Shown one piece after another: positions 46,868-57,148 of a stretch of 64,000 nt of DNA (positions are counted from its first letter, which is position 1; each line of letters opens with the position of its first letter). The notes beneath the pieces are model-generated. The model did not search any database. It was not told where the DNA came from and was given only the letters and a program-made list of their open reading frames with translations. Both the position numbers and the translations under genes were made by a program. This stretch comes from Alphaproteobacteria bacterium (GTDB lineage Bacteria > Pseudomonadota > Alphaproteobacteria > JABAAW01 > JAHZMA01). The stretch covers positions 1 to 64,000 of the forward strand of contig JAHZMA010000086.1 of the NCBI GenBank assembly GCA_022599575.1, read 5' to 3'.

Positions 46868-48775
46868 TTAAGGATTGCCTTCTAATTGGCGAATAAGTTG
46901 TGTAAATAATGCTTGATTAATGCGTGGCTTATGCTTGATTCTTAAAGTGTTTTCATAGCTTTGTTGAATAATGCTTTGATAACGCCCCTCAAAATTATCA
47001 GCAAATTGATTAAATTCTTCGGCAGAATCTGCATTTAATTGCGCGATATTTGTTTCATCTGGTATTGTGATATTTGTCACATTCACCAGATAATATATAT
47101 CGCCCACTTGCCCATCAACGGCTTTATTTTGTGGCGTGACAAAGATTTTCTGCGTGAGGCTTGCATCAAAAACATCATTTTGGCGTGATAATCCGCTTTC
47201 ACTTTGAATATTATAGGCGCCATTGCTTGCCAATGAAGAAAATGCCGCACCATCGGTAAGCCTTTGTTTTAATTCATCTATTATCTGCCTAGCAAGCATC
47301 TGCCTCTGCTGGCTCTCCCATTCGGTGCGTACCCTATTGGTGATCATATCAAATTCTGGGATAAAAGAAGTTGCGACATCTTGCACACGTATCAGGTAAA
47401 AGCCAGTCTGCCCAATGGTATAGACATAGCTTGTGGCATTTTTAATGGCATTAAAGGCTTCTTGAGTGAAATTGCGATCTGGCGGTAGGCGAGTGCCAAC
47501 ATTTGTGCCATCATTTGTGGTACCAAAATTACTAATGGCGGGAGTACGCCTGATTTGCTCATCGATAGATTCAGCAATTTCCTCTAAATCATTGCCACTG
47601 ATGCTTAATTCTTCGGCCGCTGATAATTTTGTAATATAGGCATTAATGGCTTCATCTTGAATAACTTGCGTGCGTATATCGGCACGTACAGAATCAAGCG
47701 GTTTCACCAATGCAGGCACTATCTCACCTAATAACACGATATAATAGCCTAGCTCACCTTGCACGGGTTGCGACCATTGGGTGATATTATCTAACGCGAA
47801 TACAGATTCCGCCAATGCAGAATCGACGATATTTTGCTGAATCGTAAGTTCATTATCAATGATGGTGAGCGCTTGTTGGTCGGCAAGCCGTTTAAAATCA
47901 CTTGCTTCCGTGATTTTATCGGTAAATGCTTGCGCTTCTACTGCATCACCAAAGCGGATAAATTGATAAGAACGCGTTTCAGCTTGTGAGTAGTTTGCGA
48001 TATTTTCTTGATAATATTGTTCAAGCATCGCATTGGTTGGGCTAATCACTTTTTCTAAATCCGCCACTGTTACATAGATATATTCAATAACCCGTCGTTC
48101 AGGCTCACGAAAATTCTCTGTGTTGCTATCATAATAGCTTCTTAATGTGGCGTCATCGGCATCATTTGGCAATGTTAAGTCATTCACTTCGATAGTGATA
48201 TAGTCAACATTACGGCTTTCTTGACGATACAGATAACTAAAATCGCGAATAACTCCCGCCATTTGATGGCTTGACCATACTGCATCTTGCAAGGCGATAA
48301 TCTGAAAGTCACTTTCCACCAACTCATAATATTCACTCACGCTAAGATTATTATAATTGAGGGCACGTTTCATCACCACTGCCGAGAATTCTCCGTCTGG
48401 TCCTTGAAAAAATTCGGTATTACGCACCGCATCTTGCACCGCTTGCTGTGATGCGCGCAAACCAAGTGCATGGCTTTCCGCTTGAAATAATGCCCGATTC
48501 ACCAAATCTTGTAAGGTTGTTTCAGGTAACCCATATTGCCTGATAAGGCTAGGGTCAAGCCCAGAATTGATTAAATTTTGTCTGCGTCCACTATATTGAC
48601 GTTGAAAATGAATGCCAGAAACCGCCACATCGCCAACTTCAGCAACATTTTGCCCGCTCACCCGTTCGGTTAGAAGGTCAGATGTGCCCCATAGCGCGAA
48701 TGATGCAATCAATAAGCCAAATAGCGCAATGCGAAAGATTAAAGATTTCATAAATGAACGAAAAAGTGTAAGCAT
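46868..48775 (-). CDS. ppiD: Peptidyl-prolyl cis-trans isomerase PpiD-like
   Basis: Membrane-anchored periplasmic folding factor near the SecYEG exit. The N-terminal anchor FRIALFGLLIASFALWG and the SurA-N-like domain (GDVAVSGIHFQRQYSGRRQ, LVNRALFQAESHALGL) are typical. The parvulin (PPIC) domain lies around residues 260-360 (SVFALDNITQWSQPVQGELGYYIVLLGEIV). The second half continues as in PpiD. Length 635 is normal. It is convergent with the MBL gene. Confidence 0.88.
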   Translation of the reverse strand: MLTLFRSFMKSLIFRIALFGLLIASFALWGTSDLLTERVSGQNVAEVGDVAVSGIHFQRQYSGRRQNLINSGLDPSLIRQYGLPETTLQDLVNRALFQAESHALGLRASQQAVQDAVRNTEFFQGPDGEFSAVVMKRALNYNNLSVSEYYELVESDFQIIALQDAVWSSHQMAGVIRDFSYLYRQESRNVDYITIEVNDLTLPNDADDATLRSYYDSNTENFREPERRVIEYIYVTVADLEKVISPTNAMLEQYYQENIANYSQAETRSYQFIRFGDAVEAQAFTDKITEASDFKRLADQQALTIIDNELTIQQNIVDSALAESVFALDNITQWSQPVQGELGYYIVLLGEIVPALVKPLDSVRADIRTQVIQDEAINAYITKLSAAEELSISGNDLEEIAESIDEQIRRTPAISNFGTTNDGTNVGTRLPPDRNFTQEAFNAIKNATSYVYTIGQTGFYLIRVQDVATSFIPEFDMITNRVRTEWESQQRQMLARQIIDELKQRLTDGAAFSSLASNGAYNIQSESGLSRQNDVFDASLTQKIFVTPQNKAVDGQVGDIYYLVNVTNITIPDETNIAQLNADSAEEFNQFADNFEGRYQSIIQQSYENTLRIKHKPRINQALFTQLIRQLEGNP

Positions 48776-48848
48776 CGTTAAATTTCCTGCAATGATTTGT
48801 TAAGCCATAAATTTTGAATTGGGCGCGATTATGCCCGATTCATTCACT

Positions 48849-49733
48849 TTATGCAAGACACAGAATTTTTTTAACGCGCTCAAGCATATTGGCTTGTGAT
48901 ACTGCCAAAAAACATTGTGAATGTTCTAGCGGGTTATAATCAGTTTTCGTGTTATAGGCAGGGATATGGCAATAGGCACCGCCTGCTTCTTCTAATAATA
49001 GCTTGCCTGCCGCATGGTCCCATGGGTGTAAATTATGATATAAAGAAAAATGCCGTTTGCCTTGCGCCATCATGATAAAATCCATACCCGCACATTTTAA
49101 GCTAACCACTTCTTTCATGGCTTGCAAACGGGCATCAATATCTTTGTCACTATAGGGGGCATCATCATTTGCTAATTGATTGGTGGTTTTCTTTGCCATC
49201 AATTCACGGCGAACCAATTTAGAGTAATTGCCTATCATTGTTGATATATCAATATTATCAGATGGTTGCACTGCTATTTTATTATTTGATTTCAAGTAAA
49301 ACGCACCCTGTTCTTTAATGGCAACCGCCATATCGCGCTTATTAGAATCATACAGGCTAGAAAAAATAGTTTTGCCATTGTGAATTAGACTTATCATTGA
49401 TGAAAACATCAGCACATGATTCGCAAAATTACGTGTGCCATCTAGCGGGTCCACCAACCATACATATTCGGACTGTTTGGCGCGTGTTAGCAAATCGGGC
49501 TGAGTTTCAACTATCTCTTCACCAACAAATAACGCATTTTTTATCAATGGCGCTAATGCTTGACTAAGCGCATATTCAGCATCAATATCGATTTGCGTTA
49601 CAATGTTTGTACCACCATTTTTATCAAAAATTTGGCTATCATTTAATTTGGTAAAGTTTGCCATACAATGGTTTTCAGCAATATCAAAGTGAAGAGTTGC
49701 AACCTTTTGGGCAAAATCATGTGAAATTTTCAT
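48849..49733 (-). CDS. Inositol monophosphatase family protein
   Basis: Li+-sensitive, Mg2+-dependent phosphatase superfamily. Metal-binding motifs are LFVGEEIVE, WLVDPLDGTRNFANH and PWDHAAGKLLLEEAGG. The family includes SuhB, CysQ and the HisN histidinol phosphatase; I cannot choose between them. Length 294 is slightly long because of an insertion around residues 180-200 (KKTTNQLANDDAPYSDKD). It lies upstream of ppiD on the same strand. Confidence 0.85.
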   Translation of the reverse strand: MKISHDFAQKVATLHFDIAENHCMANFTKLNDSQIFDKNGGTNIVTQIDIDAEYALSQALAPLIKNALFVGEEIVETQPDLLTRAKQSEYVWLVDPLDGTRNFANHVLMFSSMISLIHNGKTIFSSLYDSNKRDMAVAIKEQGAFYLKSNNKIAVQPSDNIDISTMIGNYSKLVRRELMAKKTTNQLANDDAPYSDKDIDARLQAMKEVVSLKCAGMDFIMMAQGKRHFSLYHNLHPWDHAAGKLLLEEAGGAYCHIPAYNTKTDYNPLEHSQCFLAVSQANMLERVKKILCLA

Positions 49734-49834
49734 GGATTAACGCTTAAGAATCATATAATATACTTTTAATTTGTAACAGACTATATTATAACAGTGCGTA
49801 AAGTAAATAGCTTTAGGCAAGTTAGAGGCATTTT

Positions 49835-50212
49835 ATGGAAAATATCCTATTAACAATTCATTTGATTATCGCTGTCGTGTTGGTGGTGGTGATTTTATTA
49901 CAAAAAAGTGAAGGTGGCGCACTTGGCATTGGTGGCGGCGGTGGTAGCAATCAGTTTGGGTTGTTTACGGCACGTGGCAGTGCCAATTTCTTGACGCGTA
50001 CCACAGCAATTTTGGCAACTTTGTTTATTATGTCTAGCCTGTTGCTGACTGTTGTTGGGCGCGATAGTGCGGAAAATCAGTTGCTGGAACAGCTTGAATC
50101 GGACGGGGTGGAAATACCGCTGGTAACGCCGCTTGAAGAAATAGAATTAGTGCCAAATGCTGGTGATGCTGATGCCAATGCTGATGATAGCGCGATTCCA
50201 CTGGCACAGTAG
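49835..50212 (+). CDS. secG: Preprotein translocase subunit SecG
   Basis: Auxiliary subunit of the SecYEG channel. Two transmembrane segments (LLTIHLIIAVVLVVVILLQ and the one at TAILATLFIMSSLLLTVV) flank a Gly-rich loop (GGALGIGGGGGSNQFGLF). The C-terminal tail of about 45 residues is acidic (DSAENQLLEQLESDG and onward). It lies 27 bases before pyrG, a frequent alphaproteobacterial order. Confidence 0.93.
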   Translation: MENILLTIHLIIAVVLVVVILLQKSEGGALGIGGGGGSNQFGLFTARGSANFLTRTTAILATLFIMSSLLLTVVGRDSAENQLLEQLESDGVEIPLVTPLEEIELVPNAGDADANADDSAIPLAQ

Positions 50213-50239
50213 CAAAAAAGAAACATAGCAAAATATCTT

Positions 50240-51928
50240 ATGGAAATCACACCCCCTCGTAATACCCGCTTTATTTTTGTAACGGGTGGGGTTGTCTCTT
50301 CATTAGGCAAAGGGGTAACAGCAGCTTCTATTGGTACATTATTACAGGCACATGGCTATAAGGTACGGCTTCGTAAATTAGACCCCTACTTAAATGTAGA
50401 TGCTGGCACATTAAGTCCGTTCGAACATGGCGAGGTGTATGTGACCGATGATGGCGCAGAAACTGACCTTGATTTAGGGCATTATGAACGTTTTACTGGC
50501 GTAACCGCCACACGTAACGATAATATAACATCAGGACGCATTTACCAGAATATTATCACCAAAGAACGGCAGGGTGATGTGTTTAACGGCGCAACAGTGC
50601 AGGTGGTGCCACATGTTATCAATGAAATTAAGCTATTTATCACGGGTAATCTTGATGAAGAAGATTTTATCATTTGCGAAATTGGTGGCACAGTAGGCGA
50701 TATTGAAAGTCTGCCTTTTTTAGAGGCGATACGGCAAGTGGGTAACGATATTCGTCGCGCCCGTTGTTTGTTTGTGCATGTAACATTATTGCCCTATATC
50801 ACAGCGGCTGATGAGCTAAAAACCAAACCGAGTCAACATTCGGTTAAAGAGATACTATCGTTAGGGATACAGCCTGATATGCTGGTATGCCGCACCGAAC
50901 ATGATATTCCAGCACGACAAAAGCGTAAATTAGCATTATTTTGCAATATGCCAGAAAACCGTCTGATTTCGGCAAAGGATTTGGATACGATTTACGCCAG
51001 CCCCGAAGCATTAAGCAAAGAAGGTTTAGATAGAGAAATTTTAGATTATTTTGCATTGGGTAGCAATCAAGATAGTTACAATAGAGTAATGGGCAAATGG
51101 CAGAAGATTGTAACGGCTATCCGCGAGCCCGGTGGGGTGGTAAATATCGCCTGTGTTGGTAAATATATTGAATTAAGCGATGCCTATAAATCGCTGATTG
51201 CCGCATTAGAGCATGGCGGTATTGCCAATGGCGTGAAAGTAAATATTATTTGGGTTGATTCTGAAAGCATTGAAAATCTATCTGCTGATAAATTACGCAA
51301 TAAATTCATTGATATGCACGGTATTTTAGTACCAGGTGGCTTTGGTGATAGGGGCAGTGAGGGCAAGATTGCCACCGCAAAATTCGCCCGTGAGCAAAAT
51401 ATCCCTTATTTTGGTATTTGCTTTGGTATGCAGATGGCGGTGATTGAATTTGCGCGCCATAAGGCTGGTATCAAAAACGCGCATTCTATGGAGTTTATGT
51501 TTGATTTACCCAATCCGCAGGATTATGTGCCGATTATAACGCATATGACACAATGGCAAAAGGGCGAAGCAGTGGAGACCCGAAAAGCAGGCAGTGATTG
51601 GGGGGGTACCATGCGCTTGGGCGCCTATGCTTGCATGTTGAAGAAGGAGTCGCTGGTGGGTGGCATTTATGGGCATAATGAGATAAGTGAGAGGCATCGT
51701 CATCGCTATGAGGTGGATATTGCCTATCGTGAGCCATTAGAACAAGCAGGTATGGTGTTTTCGGGGCTTTCACCTGATGGGAAATTGCCTGAAATTATTG
51801 AACTTCCATCACATTCATGGTTTGTTGGGGTGCAGTTTCACCCCGAATTACAATCGCGCCCATCAAGACCGCACCCCTTATTTGCGTCTTTCGTTAAGGC
51901 GGCGTTAAAACAATCGCGCATTGTTTAG
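50240..51928 (+). CDS. pyrG: CTP synthase
   Basis: Makes CTP from UTP with glutamine-derived ammonia. The synthetase domain starts [21 protein letters not shown] (P-loop). The glutaminase domain has the nucleophile Cys in [11 protein letters not shown] and the His-Glu pair in [13 protein letters not shown]. Length 562 is slightly long. guaA follows 15 bases later; both are glutamine-dependent nucleotide synthetases. Confidence 0.97.
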   Translation: MEITPPRNTRFIFVTGGVVSSLGKGVTAASIGTLLQAHGYKVRLRKLDPYLNVDAGTLSPFEHGEVYVTDDGAETDLDLGHYERFTGVTATRNDNITSGRIYQNIITKERQGDVFNGATVQVVPHVINEIKLFITGNLDEEDFIICEIGGTVGDIESLPFLEAIRQVGNDIRRARCLFVHVTLLPYITAADELKTKPSQHSVKEILSLGIQPDMLVCRTEHDIPARQKRKLALFCNMPENRLISAKDLDTIYASPEALSKEGLDREILDYFALGSNQDSYNRVMGKWQKIVTAIREPGGVVNIACVGKYIELSDAYKSLIAALEHGGIANGVKVNIIWVDSESIENLSADKLRNKFIDMHGILVPGGFGDRGSEGKIATAKFAREQNIPYFGICFGMQMAVIEFARHKAGIKNAHSMEFMFDLPNPQDYVPIITHMTQWQKGEAVETRKAGSDWGGTMRLGAYACMLKKESLVGGIYGHNEISERHRHRYEVDIAYREPLEQAGMVFSGLSPDGKLPEIIELPSHSWFVGVQFHPELQSRPSRPHPLFASFVKAALKQSRIV

Positions 51929-51943
51929 GAAATAGGTGGATTC

Positions 51944-53503
51944 GTGGCAGAGACAATCCTTATTGTTGATTTTGGCTCACAAGTAACGCAACTGATTGCC
52001 AGAAGATTGCGTGAGTTAAAAATCTATTGCGAAATACATCCTTTTAATAAAGTAAATCAAACTCTTATCAGCAATGTTGCACCTAAAGGTATCATTTTAT
52101 CAGGTGGTCCAGATAGCCTAACACAGGCCGCATCACCGCGTGCTGATGAAGCGATTTTCGCCAGTGGCTTGCCGATTTTAGGCATCTGCTATGGGCATCA
52201 ACTATTATGCCAAGCATTGGGCGGTGTGGTAGAAAGCGGGTTAGAGCGTGAGTTTGGACGCGCCGCATTAACAATCAGTGATGCAAATTGTACGTTATTG
52301 GATAATATGCCAAGCAATTCACAAATATGGATGAGTCATGGCGATAGGGTAAGCAAATTGCCCGATGGTTTTGTAACGATTGCCATCAGCGAGAATGCGC
52401 CATACGCCGCCATTGCTGATGAAAGCCGCCGCTATTACGGGGTGCAGTTTCACCCCGAAGTGGCGCATAGTCTGCATGGCATCACATTATTAGAAAATTT
52501 TGCCCATAAGATTGCGGGTTGCAAGAAAATTTGGGATATGGCGAATTTCAGAGAACAGATGATTGCTAAAATCCAGAAGCAGGCAGGTGAGGCGGGAACA
52601 GTGATTTGCGGCTTATCGGGCGGTGTTGATTCATCGGTGGCGGCAATTCTGGTGCATCAGGCGATAGGTGATAGGCTGACTTGTATTTTTGTTGACCATG
52701 GTTTATTACGCGCAGGCGAGGCTGAACAGGTGGTGGCTTTGTTTAAGGAACATTACGCTATTAATTTGATTCATTGCGATGAAAAAACACGCTTTATGGG
52801 TGCGTTACAAGGTAAAACTGACCCAGAAGAAAAGCGCAAAATTATCGGTAAATTATTCATTGATGTGTTTCAAGAACAGGCAACCAATATAGGCGAGTCG
52901 GAATTTTTAGGGGCGCGGTTTTTAGTACAAGGCACACTCTATCCCGATGTGATTGAATCCGCGCCCGTTTATGGACCATCGCAGGTGATAAAATCGCATC
53001 ATAATGTGGGTGGTTTGCCCGAAAAGATGAATCTCAAACTGATTGAACCCTTGCGCGATTTATTCAAAGACGAAGTGCGGGCATTGGGGCTGACATTAGG
53101 CTTGCCCGAAGCCATGATTGCGCGCCATCCTTTTCCCGGTCCAGGGCTTGCGATTCGCATACCGGGCGAGGTAACGGCTGAAAAATGCGACTTATTACGC
53201 AAAATCGATACAATTTACTTAAACGAGATTAAAAAAGCTGGGCTGTATGATGAAATCTGGCAAGCTTTTGCGGTGTTACTACCCGTACGCGCGGTAGGGG
53301 TGATGGGCGATGCACGTTCGTACGAATATGCGGCATCTTTGCGCGCTGTTACCTCGCAAGATGGCATGACGGCCGATATTTATCCGTTTAAGCCTGAATT
53401 TCTGGCGCATTTGGGTACCAAGATTGTCAATGAAGTGAAGGGCGTCAACCGTATTTTATACGATATTACCAGCAAACCACCCGGCACTATCGAGTGGGAG
53501 TGA
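51944..53503 (+). CDS. guaA: GMP synthase (glutamine-hydrolysing)
   Basis: Converts XMP to GMP. The class I glutaminase domain has [15 protein letters not shown] (Cys nucleophile) and [11 protein letters not shown]. The ATP-pyrophosphatase P-loop is [12 protein letters not shown], and the C-terminal dimerisation domain ends [19 protein letters not shown], the invariant family ending. The start is a GTG; AGGTGG lies upstream. Its TGA overlaps the next gene's ATG by one base. Confidence 0.97.
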   Translation: MAETILIVDFGSQVTQLIARRLRELKIYCEIHPFNKVNQTLISNVAPKGIILSGGPDSLTQAASPRADEAIFASGLPILGICYGHQLLCQALGGVVESGLEREFGRAALTISDANCTLLDNMPSNSQIWMSHGDRVSKLPDGFVTIAISENAPYAAIADESRRYYGVQFHPEVAHSLHGITLLENFAHKIAGCKKIWDMANFREQMIAKIQKQAGEAGTVICGLSGGVDSSVAAILVHQAIGDRLTCIFVDHGLLRAGEAEQVVALFKEHYAINLIHCDEKTRFMGALQGKTDPEEKRKIIGKLFIDVFQEQATNIGESEFLGARFLVQGTLYPDVIESAPVYGPSQVIKSHHNVGGLPEKMNLKLIEPLRDLFKDEVRALGLTLGLPEAMIARHPFPGPGLAIRIPGEVTAEKCDLLRKIDTIYLNEIKKAGLYDEIWQAFAVLLPVRAVGVMGDARSYEYAASLRAVTSQDGMTADIYPFKPEFLAHLGTKIVNEVKGVNRILYDITSKPPGTIEWE

Positions 53504-54090
53504 TGCTTGAAACTTACTTGCCTCTATGGGGCTTTATCGCGCTGATGATTGGCACACCTGGCCCTGCCAATATGTTGATGATGGCGGCAGGGGCGCAACA
53601 TAATTACGTGAAATTATTGCCATTTTTAGCAGGATTGATGACGGGTAAATTGCTTCTGATTATTGCGATTGCGCTGGGGTTGGTCACGTTTTTATCCAAT
53701 TATCCGCTTTTGCTGAATATTATCGCGCTATTATCGGCGTGCTATATGGTTTATCTGGCAGTGCAGGGTTGGACACCCAATAAAACTAACGCTGATGGCA
53801 CTGTAAAAACCTATCGCTATCGGCAGGGGGTGATTGTACAACCGCTCAACCCTAAAGCATGGACGATGGTAACGCTTGCATTCGCGCAATTTGCGATTCA
53901 TTACAATAGTGTTTTTGAGAAATATATTCTGGTGGCGATTAGCTTTTTGTTTGGTCAGCTTGTTTTTCATTCATTATGGTGCTTTGCAGGCATTTTATTG
54001 AAAAAGACAATATCAGAAAATATTTATGTGCATCGCGGCTTTATCTTGCTCACCATTGCGGTTATTATCTGGGCTGTGTTATATAGATAG
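53503..54090 (+). CDS. LysE/RhtB family amino-acid exporter
   Basis: Inner-membrane exporter with six predicted transmembrane segments. The N-terminal signature GFIALMIGTPGPANMLMMAAGAQ and the middle PLNPKAWTMVTLAFAQF are hallmarks of the RhtB group. The substrate is unknown. I start at the ATG overlapping the guaA stop (TGATG), giving 195 residues; the track uses a GTG three codons earlier. Confidence 0.88.
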   Translation: MLETYLPLWGFIALMIGTPGPANMLMMAAGAQHNYVKLLPFLAGLMTGKLLLIIAIALGLVTFLSNYPLLLNIIALLSACYMVYLAVQGWTPNKTNADGTVKTYRYRQGVIVQPLNPKAWTMVTLAFAQFAIHYNSVFEKYILVAISFLFGQLVFHSLWCFAGILLKKTISENIYVHRGFILLTIAVIIWAVLYR

Positions 54091-54101
54091 GGGAGTTATT
54101 A

Positions 54102-54707
54102 ATGCCTCAGATACAGATTATCCATGCAGTTAGCGCCCCTTTCAAAAAAATACTTTTTTTAGGATATGAAAGGGATAAAACAAGGCTAATCGATGCTTTG
54201 ATTGAGTATAATTGCGATGTTCATTATGGCAATCAGCCGATAGATAGTGTCAATTATGATTTGATTGTCAGTTTTGGTTACCGTCACATTTTCAAAAAAA
54301 GAGTGCTTGACGCATTAAATTGCCCGATTGTAAATTTACATATTTCCTATTTGCCATTTAACAGAGGCGCACATCCTAATTTCTGGTCTTTTTATGAGGG
54401 AACGCAAAGTGGCGTTTCGATACATCTGATTGACAAGGGCGTTGATACTGGCCCAATCATTTTTCAGAAAAAAGTTGATTTTATTGATGAGACTACCTTT
54501 GCCCAGACCTATCATAAGTTAATTAATGAAATTGAAGATTTATTTATTGCAAATATTCAAGATATCATAGAATGTAATTGGGTTGAAAAACCGCAAATTG
54601 GCGATGGTAGCTTTCACCTTACAAAAGATTTGCCACAGCAATTTAGAGGTTGGGATTGCGTTATCACTGATGAGATTAAACGCTTAAAAGCAATGAGAAC
54701 AACATAA
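54102..54707 (+). CDS. Formyltransferase-domain protein
   Basis: Related to the N-terminal domain of methionyl-tRNA formyltransferase. NLHISYLPFNRGAHPNFWSF carries the catalytic Asn and His, and DKGVDTGPIIF the Asp. At 201 residues it has only the formyltransferase core and no C-terminal tRNA-binding domain, so it is more like small-molecule or sugar N-formyltransferases or PurN-type enzymes. The formyl donor and acceptor are not evident. It is 11 bases downstream of the LysE-type exporter. Confidence 0.8.
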   Translation: MPQIQIIHAVSAPFKKILFLGYERDKTRLIDALIEYNCDVHYGNQPIDSVNYDLIVSFGYRHIFKKRVLDALNCPIVNLHISYLPFNRGAHPNFWSFYEGTQSGVSIHLIDKGVDTGPIIFQKKVDFIDETTFAQTYHKLINEIEDLFIANIQDIIECNWVEKPQIGDGSFHLTKDLPQQFRGWDCVITDEIKRLKAMRTT

Positions 54708-54719
54708 TAGGGAGTATAT

Positions 54720-54947
54720 ATGATGCTAAAACTTAAAACGGTGGATATCGTTAAATGGTTCGCCACGTTGGTGCAGCTGGTAGGCTATGGCATGACAGGG
54801 CTTAATTATGTGCCTTATAATATTTATATGTTTTTTATCGGGATTTTTCTATGGTTTGCGGTGGGTGTGATGTGGAAAGATAAAGCCATTATGGTGGTGC
54901 ATGTTGGCGCCTTTATCTCGCTTCTGGTAGGCTATTTAAACGCGTAA
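54720..54947 (+). CDS. Small membrane protein (DUF6552-like)
   Basis: A 75-residue protein with two hydrophobic segments (FATLVQLVGYGMTGLNY, then IYMFFIGIFLWFAVGVMW) and a third (VGAFISLLVGYL). The conserved-looking VKWFATLVQLVGYGMTG and PYNIYMFFIG pattern resembles alphaproteobacterial DUF6552 proteins; I am not certain of that name. GGGAG precedes the ATG. Function unknown. Confidence 0.7.
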   Translation: MMLKLKTVDIVKWFATLVQLVGYGMTGLNYVPYNIYMFFIGIFLWFAVGVMWKDKAIMVVHVGAFISLLVGYLNA

Positions 54948-54953
54948 CGTAAC

Positions 54954-55229
54954 ATGACATATATTATTAAAATCACTGCTGATGTTATTGACCCTAGCGA
55001 TCCAGAATATATCGCTACCAATAAGGCTATCTTTGACATGTCGCTTGCCTATGGTTGTAAACGCTCGATGGAATATGACGGCAATGTAGAAGTAGGAATA
55101 TTCGAATTTGCCACGTTAGAAGATGTGAAAGCATTTCGTGATAACCCGATTCATGCCAAAGCCATGCGGAATGTTAAAAAAATCTATAAAAGCATGAAAG
55201 TTGAACGCAACTGGCGCGAAAATGATTGA
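54954..55229 (+). CDS. Small protein, possible dimeric alpha-beta barrel fold
   Basis: A 91-residue protein seven bases after the small membrane protein. The beta-alpha-beta pattern with FEFATLEDVKAFRDNPIHAKAMRNVKKIY resembles the ABM/EthD-like dimeric alpha-beta barrels, where small enzymes or binding proteins are built from this ferredoxin-like unit. No catalytic residue can be named. Function unknown. Confidence 0.65.
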   Translation: MTYIIKITADVIDPSDPEYIATNKAIFDMSLAYGCKRSMEYDGNVEVGIFEFATLEDVKAFRDNPIHAKAMRNVKKIYKSMKVERNWREND

Positions 55230-55289
55230 GTGATAAAATTATTTACAAGCATCACCATTTCATGGCATAAAAATAGAATATATTTGTGA

Positions 55290-55601
55290 ATGATGGATAG
55301 TGACGTGGAACGCCCCAACTCTTATAAAAACTTATATGGTTTTAAGGAAATATTGTTTGAGTATAATCCGCAAGGGCAGTATTTGGGCGTATGCGCGATT
55401 GACCCTGAAACCCGTATGGAAGCGACCATTATCGCCCCACAAACCATTGAGCTTCATTTTGCAAAACGAATGGCAGCGCGCAAATTGCGAATGGTTGTGG
55501 ATAAAAAATTAGGCAAAAAGCCAAAACCCACAAAAAAAAATAACAACACTGAAACCAACCATTATGGCAAGCGCGAAGATACCAGCGGTTGGAATCTGTA
55601 G
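55290..55601 (+). CDS. Conserved small protein (DUF6898-like)
   Basis: A 103-residue protein whose core (FKEILFEYNPQGQYLGVCAIDPETRMEATIIAP and AARKLRMVVDKKLGKK) resembles small alphaproteobacterial proteins of the DUF6898 type; this name is tentative. The tail is Lys/Asn-rich. The start has no clear Shine-Dalgarno. Function unknown. Confidence 0.65.
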   Translation: MMDSDVERPNSYKNLYGFKEILFEYNPQGQYLGVCAIDPETRMEATIIAPQTIELHFAKRMAARKLRMVVDKKLGKKPKPTKKNNNTETNHYGKREDTSGWNL

Positions 55602-55615
55602 CAATATAAGTAACA

Positions 55616-55637
55616 TATAATATCATTATAGTTTTTT
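55616..55637 (+). terminator. Weak possible terminator after the DUF6898-like gene
   Basis: TATAAT/ATTATA hairpin with a 3-base loop followed by GTTTTTT. The stem has no G-C pair, so it is weak; it may mark the end of the upstream small-gene transcript. Confidence 0.35.
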
Positions 55638-55655
55638 AACACACTGATAAATATA

Positions 55656-56543
55656 TTAAAAACCATCTAATTTTATATTTGCCTTGCCCGCATAATCCCT
55701 GAAAAACTGCCATGCGGTGCGTCCCGAAAGATTACCGCGTGTGCGCGACCATTCAACAGCGTGGCTTTGCCATTGTTTTTTACTCTGTTTAATCGCAAAA
55801 TGCTTAAAATAGCCATCGATAATCGCAAAATAGCATTGCTGGTCAATCGGATGAAAGCCAATCCACAATCCGAATCTATCGGAAAGCGAAATCCGCTCAT
55901 CACGCGAATCTTTGGCATCGGTTTGATAATCGCTTTCTTCGTCACGTGGCAATAAATGGCGACGGTTTGAGGTGGCGTAAAATAAAATTTTACCTTCTAA
56001 TGTCTCGATACCACCATCAAGCAGGGATTTTAACGCCTTATAGGCAGAATCATGTAGGTCAAACGATAAATCATCGCAAAATAGCATGATAGGACGCTTA
56101 ACATCGCGTAATGCGCGGGTGAGGGCGGGTAAATGCTGCACATCTTCGGCGTAAATCTCAATCATTAAAGGTAAGGGCATTTGCATCGCAACAGAATCGG
56201 TAAGTAATTTTTGAAAACTTGCTTTTACCAGTGAACTTTTTCCCGTGCCACGCGCGCCCCATAACAAAGCATGATTGGCAGGTAGCCCAGCGAAAAAACG
56301 TTGCATATTATCAAAAATCGTCAGTTTTTGCCTGTCAACCCCTTGTATTAGCTGAAAAGGCATAGCCTGTAGGCGGGCAGGTTGCAATAAAGCCAAGCCC
56401 GTATCATAGATAAGCGCGACATTATCAGGATTGTTGATTGCGCTCATATCAATAATGGCTTGTTGTTTCAGCAATAACGCTTGCAAAAGCTTCTCAATAC
56501 GCGCAAAATAAGCGTCATTTTTCTGTTCCAGATTCTGTGTCAT
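55656..56543 (-). CDS. DUF815 AAA+ ATPase
   Basis: AAA+ ATPase with an N-terminal helical part, Walker A WGARGTGKSSLVKA, Walker B IMLFCDDLSFD, and sensor-region SNRRHLLPRD. The DUF815 family is conserved in Alphaproteobacteria next to yajC, as here (divergent), but has no settled function. Length 295 is typical. Confidence 0.88.
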   Translation of the reverse strand: MTQNLEQKNDAYFARIEKLLQALLLKQQAIIDMSAINNPDNVALIYDTGLALLQPARLQAMPFQLIQGVDRQKLTIFDNMQRFFAGLPANHALLWGARGTGKSSLVKASFQKLLTDSVAMQMPLPLMIEIYAEDVQHLPALTRALRDVKRPIMLFCDDLSFDLHDSAYKALKSLLDGGIETLEGKILFYATSNRRHLLPRDEESDYQTDAKDSRDERISLSDRFGLWIGFHPIDQQCYFAIIDGYFKHFAIKQSKKQWQSHAVEWSRTRGNLSGRTAWQFFRDYAGKANIKLDGF

Positions 56544-56663
56544 GGGGCTAATGTAAAATATTGAGCGTAAAAAGCAAGGTAAAAAGTAAGTTTGCTCTTG
56601 TCAAAGCGGTTATTTTATTCTAGTTTCTTTCAGATTATTAATATCATTATTTTAGGAGTAACC

Positions 56664-57128
56664 ATGTTTATTAGTGATGCATTTGCACAAGGTAGCGCAG
56701 GCGGGGGGAGTGCCCTCACCTCATTTTTGCCAATTATTCTTATTTTTGCGATTTTTTACTTTTTAATTATCGCACCACAACGGAAAAAGCAAAAAGCGCA
56801 TGAGGCTAAACTCAACGCATTAGTACGTGGCACTCAAATTGTTACGGGTGGCGGGCTATATGGCACGGTGCAACGGGTAACAGATCAACGTGTTGAGGTA
56901 ACGCTTGATGGCGATGGCGCCACAGTGGTTGTTAATCGCGCCACGATTGCGGGTGTAATAACAGCTGATGCAAATGTAGCAACCAGTAACGACAAGCCTA
57001 GCAAGGCGAATAAAGGTAAAGATAAAGCGGATAAAGCAAGCAAGGCAAAATCGGCTAAAGCATCATCTAAAGTGCCTACTAAAAAAGTGACGGCTAAAAA
57101 ATCACCTGCCAAAAAAGCAAGCAAGTAA
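56664..57128 (+). CDS. yajC: Preprotein translocase subunit YajC
   Basis: Small accessory protein of SecDF. One transmembrane segment (FLPIILIFAIFYFLIIAPQRKKQK) and the YajC core GTQIVTGGGLYGTVQRVTDQRVEV. I use the ATG at 56664, with AGGAG seven bases upstream; the track start is 24 codons earlier. The C-terminal 55 residues are a Lys/Ala/Ser-rich tail (KKVTAKKSPAKKASK) beyond the usual YajC length. secD follows 20 bases later. Confidence 0.93.
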   Translation: MFISDAFAQGSAGGGSALTSFLPIILIFAIFYFLIIAPQRKKQKAHEAKLNALVRGTQIVTGGGLYGTVQRVTDQRVEVTLDGDGATVVVNRATIAGVITADANVATSNDKPSKANKGKDKADKASKAKSAKASSKVPTKKVTAKKSPAKKASK

Positions 57129-57148
57129 ATTGAGGTTCAACAGCTAAA

